Shown: positions 23,447 to 32,280 of the stretch, one piece after another
Numbering within the stretch: position 1 is the stretch's first letter
Layout: every line of letters starts with the position of its first letter
Source of the DNA: a virus
IMG/VR virus record: IMGVR_UViG_3300005613_000001
Span: 1 to 64,000 of that record
Length of the DNA: 64,000 nt
Reading direction: 5' to 3' (one strand)
Program-made: the position numbers and the translations under genes
The notes under the pieces: generated by a model
What the model saw: only the letters and a program-made list of their open reading frames with translations
The model's database searches: none
What the model was told of the DNA's origin: nothing

Positions 23447-24167
23447 AAGAAGAAAAAAATTATCTAAAGGGCCGTGTGAAAATTGTGGGCTACGAGACCA
23501 TTTGCCTTGTTCATCTTTATGTCAAAAATGCAAAACCGAAAATATACGCAATTTTAGAAAAAATAGACTATCTCAAGGACTGTGTGCCGAGTGTGGTAAG
23601 TATCCACATTTACAGAAAAGGGTCAGGTGTCAAGTCTGTGCTGATAGATTAAAACAAAAAGATGCAATAAGGAGGGCTGAATGGATTGCCAAAGGGGTTT
23701 GCAAGAAACGCGGGTGTAATAATCCAATTGAAGACAATGTTCTGTGTAATGATTGTCGTGAAAAACAAAACAGCTATGTTAGACGCAGAAGAAAAAGGTT
23801 AAAAAATGAAGGGCTTTGTGAATCATGCGGTCAAAATACGGCTACAGGAAATCATTTGTGTGAGACTTGTTGGTTAAAGAAAGTCGCAGATAGACATTTG
23901 GGTAATAAAGACAAGTGGGTATTGTTAAAGGAAAAATTTGAATTACAAAATGAAAGTTGCCCATACACGGGAATTAAATTGGTTATTGGTGAAAATGCTT
24001 CTATAGATCATATTGTTCCTAAATCTTTGGGCGGTGCTAAAACGCTTGATAATATCCAATGGGTGCATATTTGGATTAATTTGATGAAATTTAACCTCAA
24101 GCATGAGGATTTTGTTGTAAAGTTTAGAGAGTTCATTCAATTGGTAAAGGAGTTTGAAAGTGACTGA
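23442..24167 (+). CDS. HNH homing endonuclease with zinc-finger array
   Basis: 241 residues. The N-terminal two thirds hold repeated CxxC pairs (PCENCG, LCQKCK, LCAECG, RCQVCA, LCNDCR, LCESCG, LCETCW). The C-terminus is an HNH nuclease: CPYTGIKLVIGENASIDHIV followed by PKSLGG and LDNIQWVHIWINLMKF. A free-standing mobile endonuclease that cuts DNA, probably to spread its own gene. It shows higher A+T and lysine use than its neighbours and sits between complete genes, so it is an intergenic insertion rather than intron-encoded. Confidence 0.85.
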   Translation: MGRRKKLSKGPCENCGLRDHLPCSSLCQKCKTENIRNFRKNRLSQGLCAECGKYPHLQKRVRCQVCADRLKQKDAIRRAEWIAKGVCKKRGCNNPIEDNVLCNDCREKQNSYVRRRRKRLKNEGLCESCGQNTATGNHLCETCWLKKVADRHLGNKDKWVLLKEKFELQNESCPYTGIKLVIGENASIDHIVPKSLGGAKTLDNIQWVHIWINLMKFNLKHEDFVVKFREFIQLVKEFESD

Positions 24168-25566
24168 AAACATTCTCTTACGGAGCGATAGTTACAAAGT
24201 AACCCACTGGCGGCAGTATCCGCCCGGTGCGGAGACTATTTATAGTTATTTTGAATCTCGGGGCGGGCGTTTTCATGATGTGGTGTTTTTTGGCTTGCAA
24301 TATTATCTTAAGCGTTATCTTCAAGGACAGGTTGTGACGCAAGAGAAAATCGAACAGGCTGATGAACTTTTCCGTCTGCACTTCGGGGATAAAGATGGAT
24401 ATTTGTTTAATCGTGCAGGTTGGGAAGATATACTTAATAGGTTTGGCGGTCGTCTTCCTGTTTCTATTAAAGCCCCGCTGGAAGGTTCGGTTATTCCTAA
24501 TCACAATGTTATGATGACTATTGAAAATACCGATCCTGCTTTCTATTGGCTTCCTAATTACTTAGAAACGCTACTTGTACAGACGTGGTACGCTTGTTCG
24601 GTTTCGACGCAATCGAGAGAAATGAAAAAGCTAATTCTTCGTTATCTTCGTAGTACCGGCGATCCTGAACAAGTTGGATTTAAGTTATGTGACTTCGGAT
24701 TTCGTGGAGTATCTTCTGTTGAAACTGCTGGTGTAGGTGGGGCCGCTCACCTTCTTAACTTCATGGGTACTGATACTTTTGAAGGAATTATGGTGGCGAG
24801 AGATTTTTACGGCGAACCAATGGCCGGATTCAGCATCCCAGCCGCCGAACACTCCACAATTACTTCGTGGGGTAGAGAAAATGAAATGGATGCGATGGAA
24901 AATATGATTACCCAGTTTCCGGCTGGTTTGGTTGCTGTGGTAAGCGATTCCTTCAATATTTATGAGGCGTGTCGAGATATTTGGGGCGACAAACTCCGCG
25001 ATAAGGTAATGGAGCGTAATGGTACGCTTGTTATTCGCCCCGATTCCGGTGATCCTGCTGGTGTTATTTGTGAGATTCTTCCCATCCTTGGGGAGAGGTT
25101 TGGATATGCAGCGAACGCAAAGGGTTACAAAGTTCTTGATCCTCACGTTCGGTTGATCCAAGGCGATGGCATTGATTTTGATATGTTAAATGCCATTCTT
25201 AAAGCAATGAAGCGGGCCGAGTGGAGTGCCGACAACATTGCTTTCGGTTCGGGCGGCGGTTTGCTGCAAAAACTAGACCGAGACACTTTGAAGTTTGCTT
25301 TCAAGTGTTCCAACATTCGGGTTAATGGTGAAGACCGCCCCGTTTATAAATCTCCCATTACGGACAGGGGCAAGCAGTCCAAGCAGGGACGATTGAAGTT
25401 GGTGAAGCTTACGGGATCGCACGGTTGGGTATATCACACTGTTCCCGAAGATGATCCTCGCCCCGATGAAATGGTAGAGGTTTTCCGTGACGGAGATATT
25501 CTAGTAGATCAATCATTTGCGGATATTCGGAAACGAGCGGAAATCCATGAGAGGGAATTAGGATGA
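24160..25566 (+). CDS. nadV: Nicotinamide phosphoribosyltransferase (NAMPT/NadV)
   Basis: Makes nicotinamide mononucleotide from nicotinamide and PRPP. About 468 residues, the family length. Motifs: SDSYKVTHWRQYPPG near the start, FKLCDFGFRGVSSVETAGVG, GTDTFEGI, SIPAAEHSTITSWG with the active-site His, TLVIRPDSGDP, LIQGDGID and AFGSGGGLLQKLDRDT. GTG 24160 is chosen because AAAGGAG lies 7 bases upstream; TTG 24154 is too close to it. With the CinA-NMNAT fusion at 27170 it completes a two-step route from nicotinamide to NAD+. Confidence 0.93.
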   Translation: MTENILLRSDSYKVTHWRQYPPGAETIYSYFESRGGRFHDVVFFGLQYYLKRYLQGQVVTQEKIEQADELFRLHFGDKDGYLFNRAGWEDILNRFGGRLPVSIKAPLEGSVIPNHNVMMTIENTDPAFYWLPNYLETLLVQTWYACSVSTQSREMKKLILRYLRSTGDPEQVGFKLCDFGFRGVSSVETAGVGGAAHLLNFMGTDTFEGIMVARDFYGEPMAGFSIPAAEHSTITSWGRENEMDAMENMITQFPAGLVAVVSDSFNIYEACRDIWGDKLRDKVMERNGTLVIRPDSGDPAGVICEILPILGERFGYAANAKGYKVLDPHVRLIQGDGIDFDMLNAILKAMKRAEWSADNIAFGSGGGLLQKLDRDTLKFAFKCSNIRVNGEDRPVYKSPITDRGKQSKQGRLKLVKLTGSHGWVYHTVPEDDPRPDEMVEVFRDGDILVDQSFADIRKRAEIHERELG

Positions 25567-25763
25567 AATTCAGGATGAATGTGAGAATCAAGGATTGTGA
25601 TAAGCAATTCCATGAAGATTTTCCGCCCGGTGTTATTGCTACACAGGATGTAGAATTAGAAGGCACAGAGGGCGCTTCCGAAACTCAATTGGCGATGGCT
25701 GTTATGGGACATTCAGAGCGTTTTCTTAATGAAACTGTAACTGTTGATATAATGGAGAGATAA
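25563..25763 (+). CDS. Small hypothetical protein
   Basis: 66 residues, ATGA overlap with nadV. Beta-type start (MKFRMNVRIKDCDKQF) and a helical middle (ASETQLAMAVMGHSERFL). The tight overlap suggests it is expressed with nadV. No family recognised. Confidence 0.6.
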   Translation: MKFRMNVRIKDCDKQFHEDFPPGVIATQDVELEGTEGASETQLAMAVMGHSERFLNETVTVDIMER

Positions 25764-25764
25764 A

Positions 25765-26225
25765 ATGCTTTGTTGTAGCGAACAAGAAGCCCCAATGGGT
25801 CTTGCGCGTTTCCCTAAGCAGCAAGTAATTGATGCTTGTAGGCACATGTTGAAGCATATTGCTGACACTCGTAGGAAAAAGCAGCGAAGGTCTATTAACC
25901 AAGAATTAGAAAAGCAATTACGGTCGTGGAAGCGTTTCTGGCGATGGCTTGGCATTCCTAAACCTACAAGAAGGAATGCAATTGACTGTTATCGCAATGC
26001 AAGACCAGCCGCACTGGGGTTCATTGTGATCTTTTCACTGACGGTTCGGGCAAATTTATAGTTGAAGCTCAAACTCTTTCAAACCGCCAAGATAGTCCTA
26101 CTGAAATATTAATCGCGTCAATTTTCACTGTTGAGTATAAATTTGAATTTAATTCTTTTGATGAAATTGAAGACGCATTTCAACGCGCACTAACGCATAG
26201 TCCAACACACCCAGAGTTATCATGA
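25765..26225 (+). pseudogene. Hypothetical gene split by a frameshift near 26016
   Basis: The first frame (25765-26061) gives a basic helical protein with RRKKQRRSINQELEKQL and WKRFWRWLGIPKPTRR, then ends in unrelated-looking residues. The following 160 bases hold an open frame without a start codon, in frame 0, reading CDLFTDGSGKFIVEAQT to its TGA at 26223, which overlaps the next ATG exactly as real genes do here. A single-base change in the GGGG run at 26016-26019 would join both into one protein of about 150 residues. It could be a programmed -1 shift, a mutation or a sequence error. Confidence 0.5.
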
Positions 26226-26545
26226 ACGATTTGCCCGAAAAAGAACTGAGAAAGATTGCCTTGGGCATCGCAGAGGGGAAGATTTTAACTTCCTCGCAAG
26301 TTGATGAAAACTCAATGACAATGGTGTTTATGCCTATCCTGTTTGGTGCTTTTGATGATATGTCAGAAGACGAGAGAATGAGGATCGGTTTCATTTACGA
26401 ATACATTGATAAAGCCGGTCCCCGTAGTATCAATGGCTATCCTATCTTTTGGAGTTTTGGGATCGTAAATCGCCCTGATGCTGAACGTATTGGGGAAATG
26501 GTAAAGGAAATTAGTGAGGCGAGAGAGGCTTATTTGGAGGGTTAA
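26222..26545 (+). CDS. Hypothetical protein
   Basis: 107 residues, mostly helical and acidic. Begins MNDLPEKELRKIALGIAEGK and has a hydrophobic centre (MVFMPILFGAFDDMSEDERM). The start overlaps the stop of the open frame ahead (ATGA). No recognised domain. Confidence 0.65.
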   Translation: MNDLPEKELRKIALGIAEGKILTSSQVDENSMTMVFMPILFGAFDDMSEDERMRIGFIYEYIDKAGPRSINGYPIFWSFGIVNRPDAERIGEMVKEISEAREAYLEG

Positions 26546-26547
26546 AT

Positions 26548-27093
26548 ATGGCTTGGATAATTCAATCTGCTGATGGGAAATCTTTTTGGGCTGGGAGGTA
26601 TTGGTACACGGACAAGAGTAGAGCAAAACGATGGAAGACTGCAAAAGGGGCAATCAACGCTAAAGTAAAATTAGTTTTGGACTCCCAACAACGTGACGTT
26701 TATTTCCGACGCCAGCAAGCTGAGGTAGATTTCCTAGAAGGTTTGACGGTAGTTGAAGTGCCTGATTTGGAAAAGAAGTTTAAGAAGAAGAAATTAACAA
26801 GTGAAGAGTGTACCGCTGTAAGGCGGAAAATAGCAGAAACCCTTGTAGCTCGCGGTTGGAAACCAAATAGGAAGTATGATAAAGAGATTGATGATTTAGG
26901 TTTTAGCCATAGGTGGTCGGAACATGGGTATTTGATTGACCCCGATGATCGCTTTGCTATCACTCTAAAATCACAAGTTCTGACTGTTCATGACGGGAGT
27001 AGGCAATTCTGTAAGGTCGTGGGAATGGGGTATAATGAAATCAAAATTAGGAAAAATGAGCTAGTATGTGGTAGGGTGGCTCTAAAGTTATGA
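26548..27093 (+). CDS. Hypothetical basic protein
   Basis: 181 residues, basic, with a lysine-rich linker (LEKKFKKKKLTSEE) between an N-terminal strand-rich part (AWIIQSADGKSFWAGRYWY) and a C-terminal part. Possibly nucleic-acid binding because of its charge. GGAGG lies upstream of the ATG. No family recognised. Confidence 0.65.
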   Translation: MAWIIQSADGKSFWAGRYWYTDKSRAKRWKTAKGAINAKVKLVLDSQQRDVYFRRQQAEVDFLEGLTVVEVPDLEKKFKKKKLTSEECTAVRRKIAETLVARGWKPNRKYDKEIDDLGFSHRWSEHGYLIDPDDRFAITLKSQVLTVHDGSRQFCKVVGMGYNEIKIRKNELVCGRVALKL

Positions 27094-27173
27094 AAACTCT
27101 AATTGAACTTATTTTCTTTTGCGGTGATATAGCTTTATTCATTATAGCCCTATGGGTCTTGGAAGTAATATGA
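27090..27173 (+). CDS. Very small membrane peptide
   Basis: 27 residues, MKTLIELIFFCGDIALFIIA followed by LWVLEVI, a single membrane helix. It overlaps both neighbours by four bases (ATGA at each end), which is the standard junction in this genome and supports it. Confidence 0.5.
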   Translation: MKTLIELIFFCGDIALFIIALWVLEVI

Positions 27174-28285
27174 ACAATCCCTTTGATGATATCCACGAAA
27201 GCCCCTACCGTGCTGTGATTGCTATTACAGGCGGCGGCAGCGAGGCTATCGGACGACTCCTACAATATGGAAACGCCTCTAAAACTTTATTAGAGGCGGT
27301 TGTGCCGTATCATCCTGGGGCTATGGATTCATTCTTAGGTTTCACCCCTAAGAAGTATTGTTCGGAAGAAGTGACTCGCCAATTAGCCGTTGCCGCTTAT
27401 CGTCGGGCAATGGAGCTAACAGGTGAAGATAATGATAATTATTTGTGTGGGCTTGCGCTAACAGCAAAGTTGGTGAAACCCGATGGAGAACGAGAAGGTA
27501 GAGTGCATGAGATTCACGTTGCCTTCCACAATTGTTATAAAACTGTCTATCAAAAACTCACACTGACAGTCCCCAGAATTCGCTTCTTTGAAGAGCAAAT
27601 TGCCTCTACGATGTTGTTAAATCTATTGAGGCGGGAGACTACAGGCGTTGAGGAAATTTTGGATATTGAGGAAAACATTGAAGAAATCAGCAAAGGCCCT
27701 GATTCTACAGAAACTTGGCTCAAATTTGACAGTAAGCCCAAATCCGATTGGGCTATCCCATCGGAAAAAGAAACTACTTTAATTTTCCCTGGTTCATTCA
27801 ATCCCTGCCATAAACAGCATGTGGAGCTTGCTAAAGTAGCATTCAAAGCAACAGGGCAGCCAGTACGGTTTGAAATTGCTCTAAAGAATGCAGCAAAGCC
27901 GCCTCTAGATCATATTGATTTAGCAGAACGGGTTGAAACATTGCGATCTTATCAGGATGAAGAGTGGTTTGGTGGCGTTGTTACAACTAATACGCCTCTT
28001 TTTAAAGAGAAAGTAGTATTATTCCCCGGATGTACCTTTATTGTTGGTTCGGATACGATTAATCGTATTGCTGACCCCATTTATTATCGCACAAAACTTG
28101 AGGCGGTTGCGATAGCACAGTTCTTTGTAGAACACAAAATTAAATTTTTGATTTATCAGCGGAAGGATGTTCCTATCTCGGACGCTGTGTTAGCCAATAA
28201 GAATTTTGAGGCGTGTTGTCAGATTGTGGAAGGGTATGAAGACGACGGTACTTCAAGCACGGAGATTAGAAATGGCGTGGACTAG
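27170..28285 (+). CDS. CinA-like domain fused to NMN adenylyltransferase
   Basis: 371 residues. Residues 1 to about 165 form a CinA/PncC-type domain (AVIAITGGGSEAIGRLL, ASKTLLEAVVPYHPGAM, YCSEEVTRQLAVAAYRRA). The second half is a nucleotidylyltransferase: LIFPGSFNPCHKQHVELA with the GxFNPxHxxH signature and GTSSTEIRNG with the ISSTxxR-type motif near the end. The latter would join NMN and ATP to NAD+. The CinA half may deamidate NMN or bind ADP-ribose, but catalytic residues cannot be confirmed by eye. ATG 27170 overlaps the upstream stop (ATGA). Confidence 0.87.
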   Translation: MNNPFDDIHESPYRAVIAITGGGSEAIGRLLQYGNASKTLLEAVVPYHPGAMDSFLGFTPKKYCSEEVTRQLAVAAYRRAMELTGEDNDNYLCGLALTAKLVKPDGEREGRVHEIHVAFHNCYKTVYQKLTLTVPRIRFFEEQIASTMLLNLLRRETTGVEEILDIEENIEEISKGPDSTETWLKFDSKPKSDWAIPSEKETTLIFPGSFNPCHKQHVELAKVAFKATGQPVRFEIALKNAAKPPLDHIDLAERVETLRSYQDEEWFGGVVTTNTPLFKEKVVLFPGCTFIVGSDTINRIADPIYYRTKLEAVAIAQFFVEHKIKFLIYQRKDVPISDAVLANKNFEACCQIVEGYEDDGTSSTEIRNGVD

Positions 28286-28592
28286 AGCAGAAGAAGAGGC
28301 GTGGGTTGAACAACATACAGATGAAGATGATCGTTATGTGTTTCAACCAGGTGAATTGTCATTTAATATCATAGCTCCTTGTGAATTGACTGGGGCTGAT
28401 GTAGCCATTATTACTCCTACTGTTTATCGGCAGCAAACGGGATATTGTTTCGATCAAGAAATTGTCTGTGTTGGTTTAGATTGGTTTGAATTAATGGAAG
28501 GACATTTTGAGATTGAAGGGGATAATCCAAGGCAGTTCCTACTTGATTTAGGATTAACAGAAGATCCTACTATAAGATTTGATGAGGATTAA
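28272..28592 (+). CDS. Hypothetical acidic protein
   Basis: 106 residues beginning MAWTRAEEEAWVEQHTDEDD. Strongly acidic with cysteines at IIAPCELTG, YCFDQEIVCVG. The start lies inside the end of the NMNAT gene, so it is co-translated. No recognised domain. Confidence 0.65.
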   Translation: MAWTRAEEEAWVEQHTDEDDRYVFQPGELSFNIIAPCELTGADVAIITPTVYRQQTGYCFDQEIVCVGLDWFELMEGHFEIEGDNPRQFLLDLGLTEDPTIRFDED

Positions 28593-28593
28593 A

Positions 28594-28752
28594 ATGGAAG
28601 ATCAAATTAGACAGCGATACACTCGCCAGGGTCAGGTTGTAAAGTCCGTTAACAAGGATGAATCGGGCTATATTGTGGTTGTAGAAACGGAAATTGGGGA
28701 TAGAACGATTTTGTTAGATGAAAATGGGGAAATGTTTGGAGCGCAGGGATGA
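28594..28752 (+). CDS. Small hypothetical protein
   Basis: 52 residues, MEDQIRQRYTRQGQVVKSVN start, then a beta-hairpin-like segment (SGYIVVVETEIGDRTILLDE). Fits exactly between flanking genes, and its TGA overlaps the next ATG. Confidence 0.5.
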   Translation: MEDQIRQRYTRQGQVVKSVNKDESGYIVVVETEIGDRTILLDENGEMFGAQG

Positions 28753-29174
28753 AATTTAGAGAACTTGCTGTTGGCGATATGTTCAACACAAAGCCTGCTA
28801 GGTTTGTTAAAATTAACGAAACCGAAGCTATTGTGGTAATGTCTAGTGTTTGGCCGGTGGGTGAGATAATTTCTCATGAGAATGATGATCATGATTTGGT
28901 CGTTTTGTACTCTGCGAAACAAAGACAGCCAAATCAATTCATACAGGAAATAGGAACTGTATCTTTATTGCGCGATTTAAAATACCCTGAAGATTATGTA
29001 GCTCGGGGGTTTAGGGTGCCACAACCGGGTGAAGATGAAGAGGACGAGAATAATCACGAACACTTTGTTTGCAAAGCTTGTGATACTAAGATTTTCCTCC
29101 ATTTCCATGAAATCATTGATGAATATGTGTTGCAAAAAGAAGCCGGTCTTTGTATCGAATGTGACCAAATGTAG
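28749..29174 (+). CDS. Hypothetical protein with C-terminal zinc ribbon
   Basis: 141 residues. N-terminal beta-type domain (KFRELAVGDMFNTKPARFVK), an acidic linker GEDEEDENNHEH, then FVCKACDTKIFLHFH and GLCIECDQM, which form a four-cysteine zinc site. The same beta-type N-terminus is common in small phage proteins. Role unknown. Confidence 0.65.
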   Translation: MKFRELAVGDMFNTKPARFVKINETEAIVVMSSVWPVGEIISHENDDHDLVVLYSAKQRQPNQFIQEIGTVSLLRDLKYPEDYVARGFRVPQPGEDEEDENNHEHFVCKACDTKIFLHFHEIIDEYVLQKEAGLCIECDQM

Positions 29175-29183
29175 GAGAAAATT

Positions 29184-29708
29184 ATGAAAAGCCTTTTAAT
29201 TCTTTGTGTTTTAGCTACCGCTGCAAGTGCGGCTGAAGTTGATACTAGCGGCCTGACTGATAAACAGGTGGCAGAATTAGCACTTCAAGCAGAACAGATG
29301 AAGTCCAATATTCCCGGCGACCTACAGGATGCAGAAGAGTGGGTTGATTGGGGCACAGGAATTGGCAAAGCAATTTCAGCTACGGCAGCGGAGTTAGGGG
29401 TTGCAGTTGATGATTTCTCTCGCACTGGTGTTGGTAAGATTACCATTGGTGTGATTGTTTATAAAGTCATTGGTAAAGAGGTTGTGAGATTCTTCTCTGG
29501 GATCTTCCTGTTTTTCATGGTCATTATCATTTGGGCAAAATATTTGAGGCGACCATTTGAAGAATTAGAGTATCACGAAAATGGGAAATTAAAATCTAGG
29601 AAGTGGAAAAAGCCTGTATCGGATGGTGAGTGGGCTACTTTCTGGATTATGAATTGGGGCAGTCTGGTTGTTGGCATTGCACTCTCATTTGTGGTAGCTC
29701 TAGCATGA
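29184..29708 (+). CDS. Exported membrane protein with signal peptide
   Basis: 174 residues. A signal peptide MKSLLILCVLATAASAAEVD with an Ala-Ser-Ala cleavage site is followed by a helical periplasmic part (LTDKQVAELALQAEQMKSNI). Two membrane segments follow (SGIFLFFMVIIIWAKYL and GSLVVGIALSFVVALA). AGGAG lies upstream. It may act at the envelope, for example in lysis or exclusion, but there is no diagnostic motif. Confidence 0.68.
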   Translation: MKSLLILCVLATAASAAEVDTSGLTDKQVAELALQAEQMKSNIPGDLQDAEEWVDWGTGIGKAISATAAELGVAVDDFSRTGVGKITIGVIVYKVIGKEVVRFFSGIFLFFMVIIIWAKYLRRPFEELEYHENGKLKSRKWKKPVSDGEWATFWIMNWGSLVVGIALSFVVALA

Positions 29709-30121
29709 TTCCCGATTCAGTAACACAAGCTGATTTAGAGCGGTGGCGAGAGGATTTTGAGCGCACGCTGGCAACTGATCCTGCCCCTGCAACAGCATTA
29801 CAGACATTTTCTTTGATGAGTCAATTGTTGCCCGGTGGTTTTACGAGCCCGCCTATGGAAGAAATTCACATGGCAGGTTGTTGGCTTGGAGAACAATTAG
29901 AAATTGCTGGTGCTGGTGCTGATATGGAGCCGGTTATTGTTGCTAATGGGCAAAAGACCGTGTTCGCTCATATAGAACAAAAAGATGCTTGGGATATTGC
30001 TCAAGAAACACTAGAGTCATACAAAGCTGGAAATTGGGATCGTCCTGGTCCTGAATTAGCAGACCAACTCAATGATAAGTTCCTAAGAGTGGCAATTGAT
30101 AATTCAAAAAGGAGAAATTAA
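29705..30121 (+). CDS. Hypothetical protein
   Basis: 138 residues, soluble, helical. MIPDSVTQADLERWREDFER starts it; the rest has ALQTFSLMSQLLPGGFTSPP and EQKDAWDIAQETLESYKAG. ATGA overlap with the exported protein. No known family. Confidence 0.65.
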   Translation: MIPDSVTQADLERWREDFERTLATDPAPATALQTFSLMSQLLPGGFTSPPMEEIHMAGCWLGEQLEIAGAGADMEPVIVANGQKTVFAHIEQKDAWDIAQETLESYKAGNWDRPGPELADQLNDKFLRVAIDNSKRRN

Positions 30122-30400
30122 ATGCCATTTACAGATTTTAAGCCTCACCCAAAAGAAGACAGGTGCATCCATCCCGAACACGATCCTCCTGGGATGATTG
30201 TATTGGAACCCGGCACACACACTTACGAGTGTCCTGGTTGCGGGGCGAAACAGACATTTACTGTGCCTCCCCGACCCACTTGTAATTTCCGTCAGGAGGA
30301 TTTATTTCCCAAAGATTTCACTTCGATGACAACGGCAACGGCAAAACCGGGAGATTTTACTCTTGGCGCTGGTCCCTTGCCTGGCAATCCTGCTGGATAA
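30122..30400 (+). CDS. Small zinc-binding protein
   Basis: 92 residues. CIHPEHDPPGMI and YECPGCGAKQTF give a Cys-His / Cys-Cys zinc site. The C-terminus is rich in Gly, Pro and Thr (TTATAKPGDFTLGAGPLPG) and probably disordered. Similar zinc-ribbon genes recur at 20702, 28749 and 43659. Confidence 0.65.
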   Translation: MPFTDFKPHPKEDRCIHPEHDPPGMIVLEPGTHTYECPGCGAKQTFTVPPRPTCNFRQEDLFPKDFTSMTTATAKPGDFTLGAGPLPGNPAG

Positions 30401-30410
30401 AGGAAGTAAA

Positions 30411-30977
30411 ATGAGCGGACTATACAATATGTTGATGGGGAACAATCCTTTCATTCCTTATCTTTTGGGTTGCATTGGGATTACGGAAGAAACAAAGGAT
30501 CAATACCCTTTGGGTCGTTTTCGTGATGTTGGTGTGAGTGAAGATGGTAAGACTGTTTTCGTTTTGACTCGTAATTACGGGGAAGAATGGGAGCATGTAG
30601 ATGAAGCACTGGCGACCAACCCTAATTTTAGAGAAAAGGTGGCTGAGTCTGACGAAACGTATTCAACATACCTTTTTGATACTCCCACCGAAACCCTTGA
30701 AGTTACGCAGAAGATTGCTGAATTGTCTGACACAGGAAGTCCATTTGAGCGATATCTAAAAGCAATTAAGGATTTTGGCGAAGGTAAGGAAAACGAACAA
30801 ACCAAACACATGATGGAGGTTGGCAAGAAAATTGTTGAGCCTCTTGTAAAAACAATTCAAGATGGTGAGAACACTTCCGAAGTAGTTGAAAGTGGCGGTG
30901 GTGCTGTGCATATTATAGGTATGAAGGGTGGTAAGACCGCTGCGCTTGACGAAGATATTGGGCCGAAAGATGAATGA
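30411..30977 (+). CDS. Hypothetical protein
   Basis: 188 residues, acidic. Starts MSGLYNMLMGNNPFIPYLLG. The rest includes RFRDVGVSEDGKTVFVLTRN and a glycine-rich tail VVESGGGAVHIIGMKGGKTA. No membrane segment and no recognised domain. GGAAG upstream. Confidence 0.65.
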   Translation: MSGLYNMLMGNNPFIPYLLGCIGITEETKDQYPLGRFRDVGVSEDGKTVFVLTRNYGEEWEHVDEALATNPNFREKVAESDETYSTYLFDTPTETLEVTQKIAELSDTGSPFERYLKAIKDFGEGKENEQTKHMMEVGKKIVEPLVKTIQDGENTSEVVESGGGAVHIIGMKGGKTAALDEDIGPKDE

Positions 30978-31191
30978 AAAACTGCAACAATTTGCAAGAA
31001 GTGAATTGAAAAAGGGACTTGCACAACTACCATTGGGATGGCAACAAAAATTCTGTCTCTTGTACGCTAATAAGCATGCTCCTGTGGATGAGGTAGTGGA
31101 TAATTTGCCTGAAAGTAAGTTAGATTGGGCAATGCAGCAAGTGGAAAATTCTTTGCGCAAATTAAGCCGGGAAAAACCGAATTGTACCTAA
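30970..31191 (+). CDS. Small helical hypothetical protein
   Basis: 73 residues, all-helical pattern (NEKLQQFARSELKKGLAQLP, LDWAMQQVENSLRKLSREK). ATG lies just inside the end of the previous gene. Its last codons carry an AATTGTAC copy. Confidence 0.65.
   Translation: MNEKLQQFARSELKKGLAQLPLGWQQKFCLLYANKHAPVDEVVDNLPESKLDWAMQQVENSLRKLSREKPNCT
31180..31187 (+). promoter_or_regulatory. AATTGTAC element over a stop codon
   Basis: Overlaps the last codons of the gene ending at 31191 and ends 46 bases before the ATG at 31234. Confidence 0.55.
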
Positions 31192-31233
31192 TTGACTGGA
31201 AACAGCGGAAATATACCCCAGATAGGGAGAAAA

Positions 31234-32079
31234 ATGATGGCGAAAAAGCAGAAACCAGATGATCTATTGGGTGCCCTTAATGCCCAAATTGGGGGGGATA
31301 GCAAGCCCAAAGGTAAGGCAAAGCCTGCCCGTCCTGAACTCAAATTGCTTGAAGCTACCCAAGATTTGCTTATCGAATTGGCGGGTATTACTGAAGTCTA
31401 TAATATTGTAGAACAGCGAAAATCTGTTCTTTCTGACGAATTCAAGTCTCAAACCTGGGAACAGTTTACCGATCATTGGTTTGCTGTTGGTTCTCGCCCC
31501 AAAAATCCCAAGGTTCAACACGAAGATTCTCAAGGCATCTTCCAACTGAAAGCCATGTTTAAGGTAGTCGTGCCTGAAGATGGTGATGTTGATGATGCTC
31601 TCAAAGCTGCTGGTTTTGAGGAAAAAGTCCGAGATAAGATCATTGAAGAAAACGTGGATCATGTGACTGAAACTGGTCCCCGCCCCTTTAATGAACTTCT
31701 GCACGGTCATTACATTTCGGGTGAAGGTGGTCGTCAATTTATTGAGGCGAACGAAGTGGAGCAATCCGCTGCGAAAAAGATTCTCGCTTTCATGACTGCC
31801 GATGGTGGTAAGAAGGTTTCTGTAGAGCCTCTTACTGCGGAAGAGCGTATGGCAGCGATTACTAAGAGTGAAAAGTACGTTGTCAAAGCAGGCTTTATGG
31901 AGCGTGCTGCGGCTTATTGTAAGAATGCGGCGCAACTCCGTGCCCTTCTTACAATCATTAAGCCTCAAGTTGCTGTGTCGCATATGAAGTTTGCCGAGAA
32001 AGCAAGCGGACGCGAAAAGATTGAAAGGATTCAGGCGGTGTTCAATGCCCTCTTTGATCCCGTTGCAGGTGAATTCTAA
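31234..32079 (+). CDS. Hypothetical protein, 282 residues
   Basis: Two ATGs (31234, 31237) follow GGGAGAAA. The start MMAKKQKPDDLLGALNAQIG is lysine-rich and probably disordered (KPKGKAKPARP). The rest is a mixed alpha/beta body with ATQDLLIELAGITEVYNIV, a GPRPFNELLHGHYISGEGG loop and a helical end (KASGREKIERIQAVFNALF). Codon use (CGT, GGT, CGC) is richer in preferred-looking codons than neighbouring unknown genes, as also seen for the AAA+ and nadV genes. This suggests high expression. Family not recognised. Confidence 0.7.
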   Translation: MMAKKQKPDDLLGALNAQIGGDSKPKGKAKPARPELKLLEATQDLLIELAGITEVYNIVEQRKSVLSDEFKSQTWEQFTDHWFAVGSRPKNPKVQHEDSQGIFQLKAMFKVVVPEDGDVDDALKAAGFEEKVRDKIIEENVDHVTETGPRPFNELLHGHYISGEGGRQFIEANEVEQSAAKKILAFMTADGGKKVSVEPLTAEERMAAITKSEKYVVKAGFMERAAAYCKNAAQLRALLTIIKPQVAVSHMKFAEKASGREKIERIQAVFNALFDPVAGEF

Positions 32080-32276
32080 TGAGCGACTACCCTTTCCGAC
32101 CACCCGATTCAGCACCCACTCCTGGTGGCTGTCTGTTTAAACTGGCAGGCATTGTCATACTTGGGGCGCTTGTATATTTCCTACTTCCGGCAATTATTTT
32201 GTTTTGCATTGGATTTGGGATTTATTTGTTGTGGGCTTGGGCTTGGGCTATAGCAAAAGCCTCAACAGAGAGGTAA
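32079..32276 (+). CDS. Small membrane protein
   Basis: 65 residues with a proline-rich start (YPFRPPDSAPTPGG) and two adjacent membrane helices (LAGIVILGALVYFLLPAIIL, FCIGFGIYLLWAWAWAI). TAATG overlap with the previous gene. Confidence 0.65.
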   Translation: MSDYPFRPPDSAPTPGGCLFKLAGIVILGALVYFLLPAIILFCIGFGIYLLWAWAWAIAKASTER

Positions 32277-32280
32277 TAGA

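Noticed and set aside
23442-24167. HNH gene as part of a self-splicing intron
   Set aside because: Flanking genes are complete and no conserved intron core or split gene is visible.
31264-32115. 283-codon antisense frame opposite 31234-32079
   Set aside because: Its long opening reflects codon bias of the sense gene; it has no ribosome site, and the sense gene fits the operon junctions.
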